Assembly: GCA_949752745.1 (NCBI GenBank)
Contig: OX457026.1
Coordinates: forward strand, 26,133,116-26,197,115
Length of the DNA: 64,000 bases
From: Protula sp. h YS-2021
Lineage: Eukaryota; Annelida; Polychaeta; Sabellida; Serpulidae
Direction of reading: 5' to 3'
In this document: positions 63,957 to 64,000 of the stretch, in pieces
How positions within the stretch are numbered: position 1 is the first letter of the stretch
Layout: each line of letters opens with the position of its first letter
Translations under genes and position numbers: made by a program
The notes under the pieces: model-generated
What the model was told of the DNA's origin: nothing
What the model saw: only the letters and a program-made list of their open reading frames with translations
Databases searched by the model: none

Positions 63957-64000
63957 TAGTGCCAGTTCTTTGCCCTCTATGTAATTTTATCCAGCTTGAA

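Overview
This is a 64 kb piece of an AT-rich, repeat-dense animal genome. The evidence is GT-AG introns, a long vertebrate-like neuronal protein gene, Tc1/hAT/Harbinger-type DNA transposons, and many minisatellites. The repeat style (tandem units rich in gaccttgacc / aaggtcaaggtca, gacggacagacgg microsatellites, and elements ending in tatccctccg...cgggggata) is what I associate with molluscs or other lophotrochozoans. That placement is inference, not proof. Nothing here looks bacterial or viral.

One gene is well supported. It lies on the + strand from about 22.1 to 30.2 kb and can be spliced in frame across five exons: 22121-22266, 23412-23558, 26351-26427, 27414-27663 and 27988-30175. It encodes a single-pass membrane protein of about 932 residues from the Met at 22130. 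A short N-terminus and transmembrane helix are followed by a very long, Ser/Arg-rich cytoplasmic tail. Several short blocks (RHVSFE, YTEGDFHHLKNSR, YKELWNLR, GDSGYKSLE, and RDYSIDHKTDAVF followed by NEFLRHD) match, from memory, blocks of vertebrate CBARP/BARP, the calcium-channel beta-subunit-associated regulatory protein. The 147-nt second exon of this model is too short and start-less to show up as an ORF. A possible distant first exon (14877-14906) would supply the N-terminus.

Most of the rest is repeats. At least ten copies of non-autonomous elements fall into four sequence families that share one architecture. They begin with A(A)CTAG or AACAAG, then a small hairpin, then a 9-14 bp subterminal inverted repeat. 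A tandem-repeat core follows, often with a GACGGACA-type microsatellite, then a 3' hairpin that contains the inverse of the subterminal repeat, then TAA(T). They sit at 2545-5401, 7051-7799, 10818-11752, 20495-22046 (with a second element, 21018 on, fused inside), 40334-41537, 47001-47586, 49363-52786, 52956-53708, 55588-56290, 60208-60528, 60690-61349 and 63267-63956. The layout resembles DINE-1/Helentron-type non-autonomous elements and bivalve 'pearl' repeats. The largest, at 49.4-52.8 kb, carries 19 copies of a 139-bp unit full of nuclear-receptor-like TCAAGGTCA sites.

Layout: 0-2.5 kb no gene; 2.5-7.8 kb repeat elements and a TA microsatellite; 9.6-10.8 kb internally deleted Tc1 transposon; 10.8-12.1 kb element plus minisatellite; 12-20 kb mostly featureless with CT and TA microsatellites; 20.5-22.05 kb composite element; 22.1-30.7 kb the CBARP-like gene; 31.3-31.8 kb minisatellite; 32-39.5 kb nothing recognised; 39.9-44.6 kb TA microsatellite and element arrays; 45.4-45.9 kb hAT MITE; 46.3-47 kb 37-bp minisatellite; 47-53.7 kb elements, with weak hints of exons at 47.8 and 49.3 kb; 53.9-64 kb several minisatellites, a tiny Harbinger-type MITE, and more elements.
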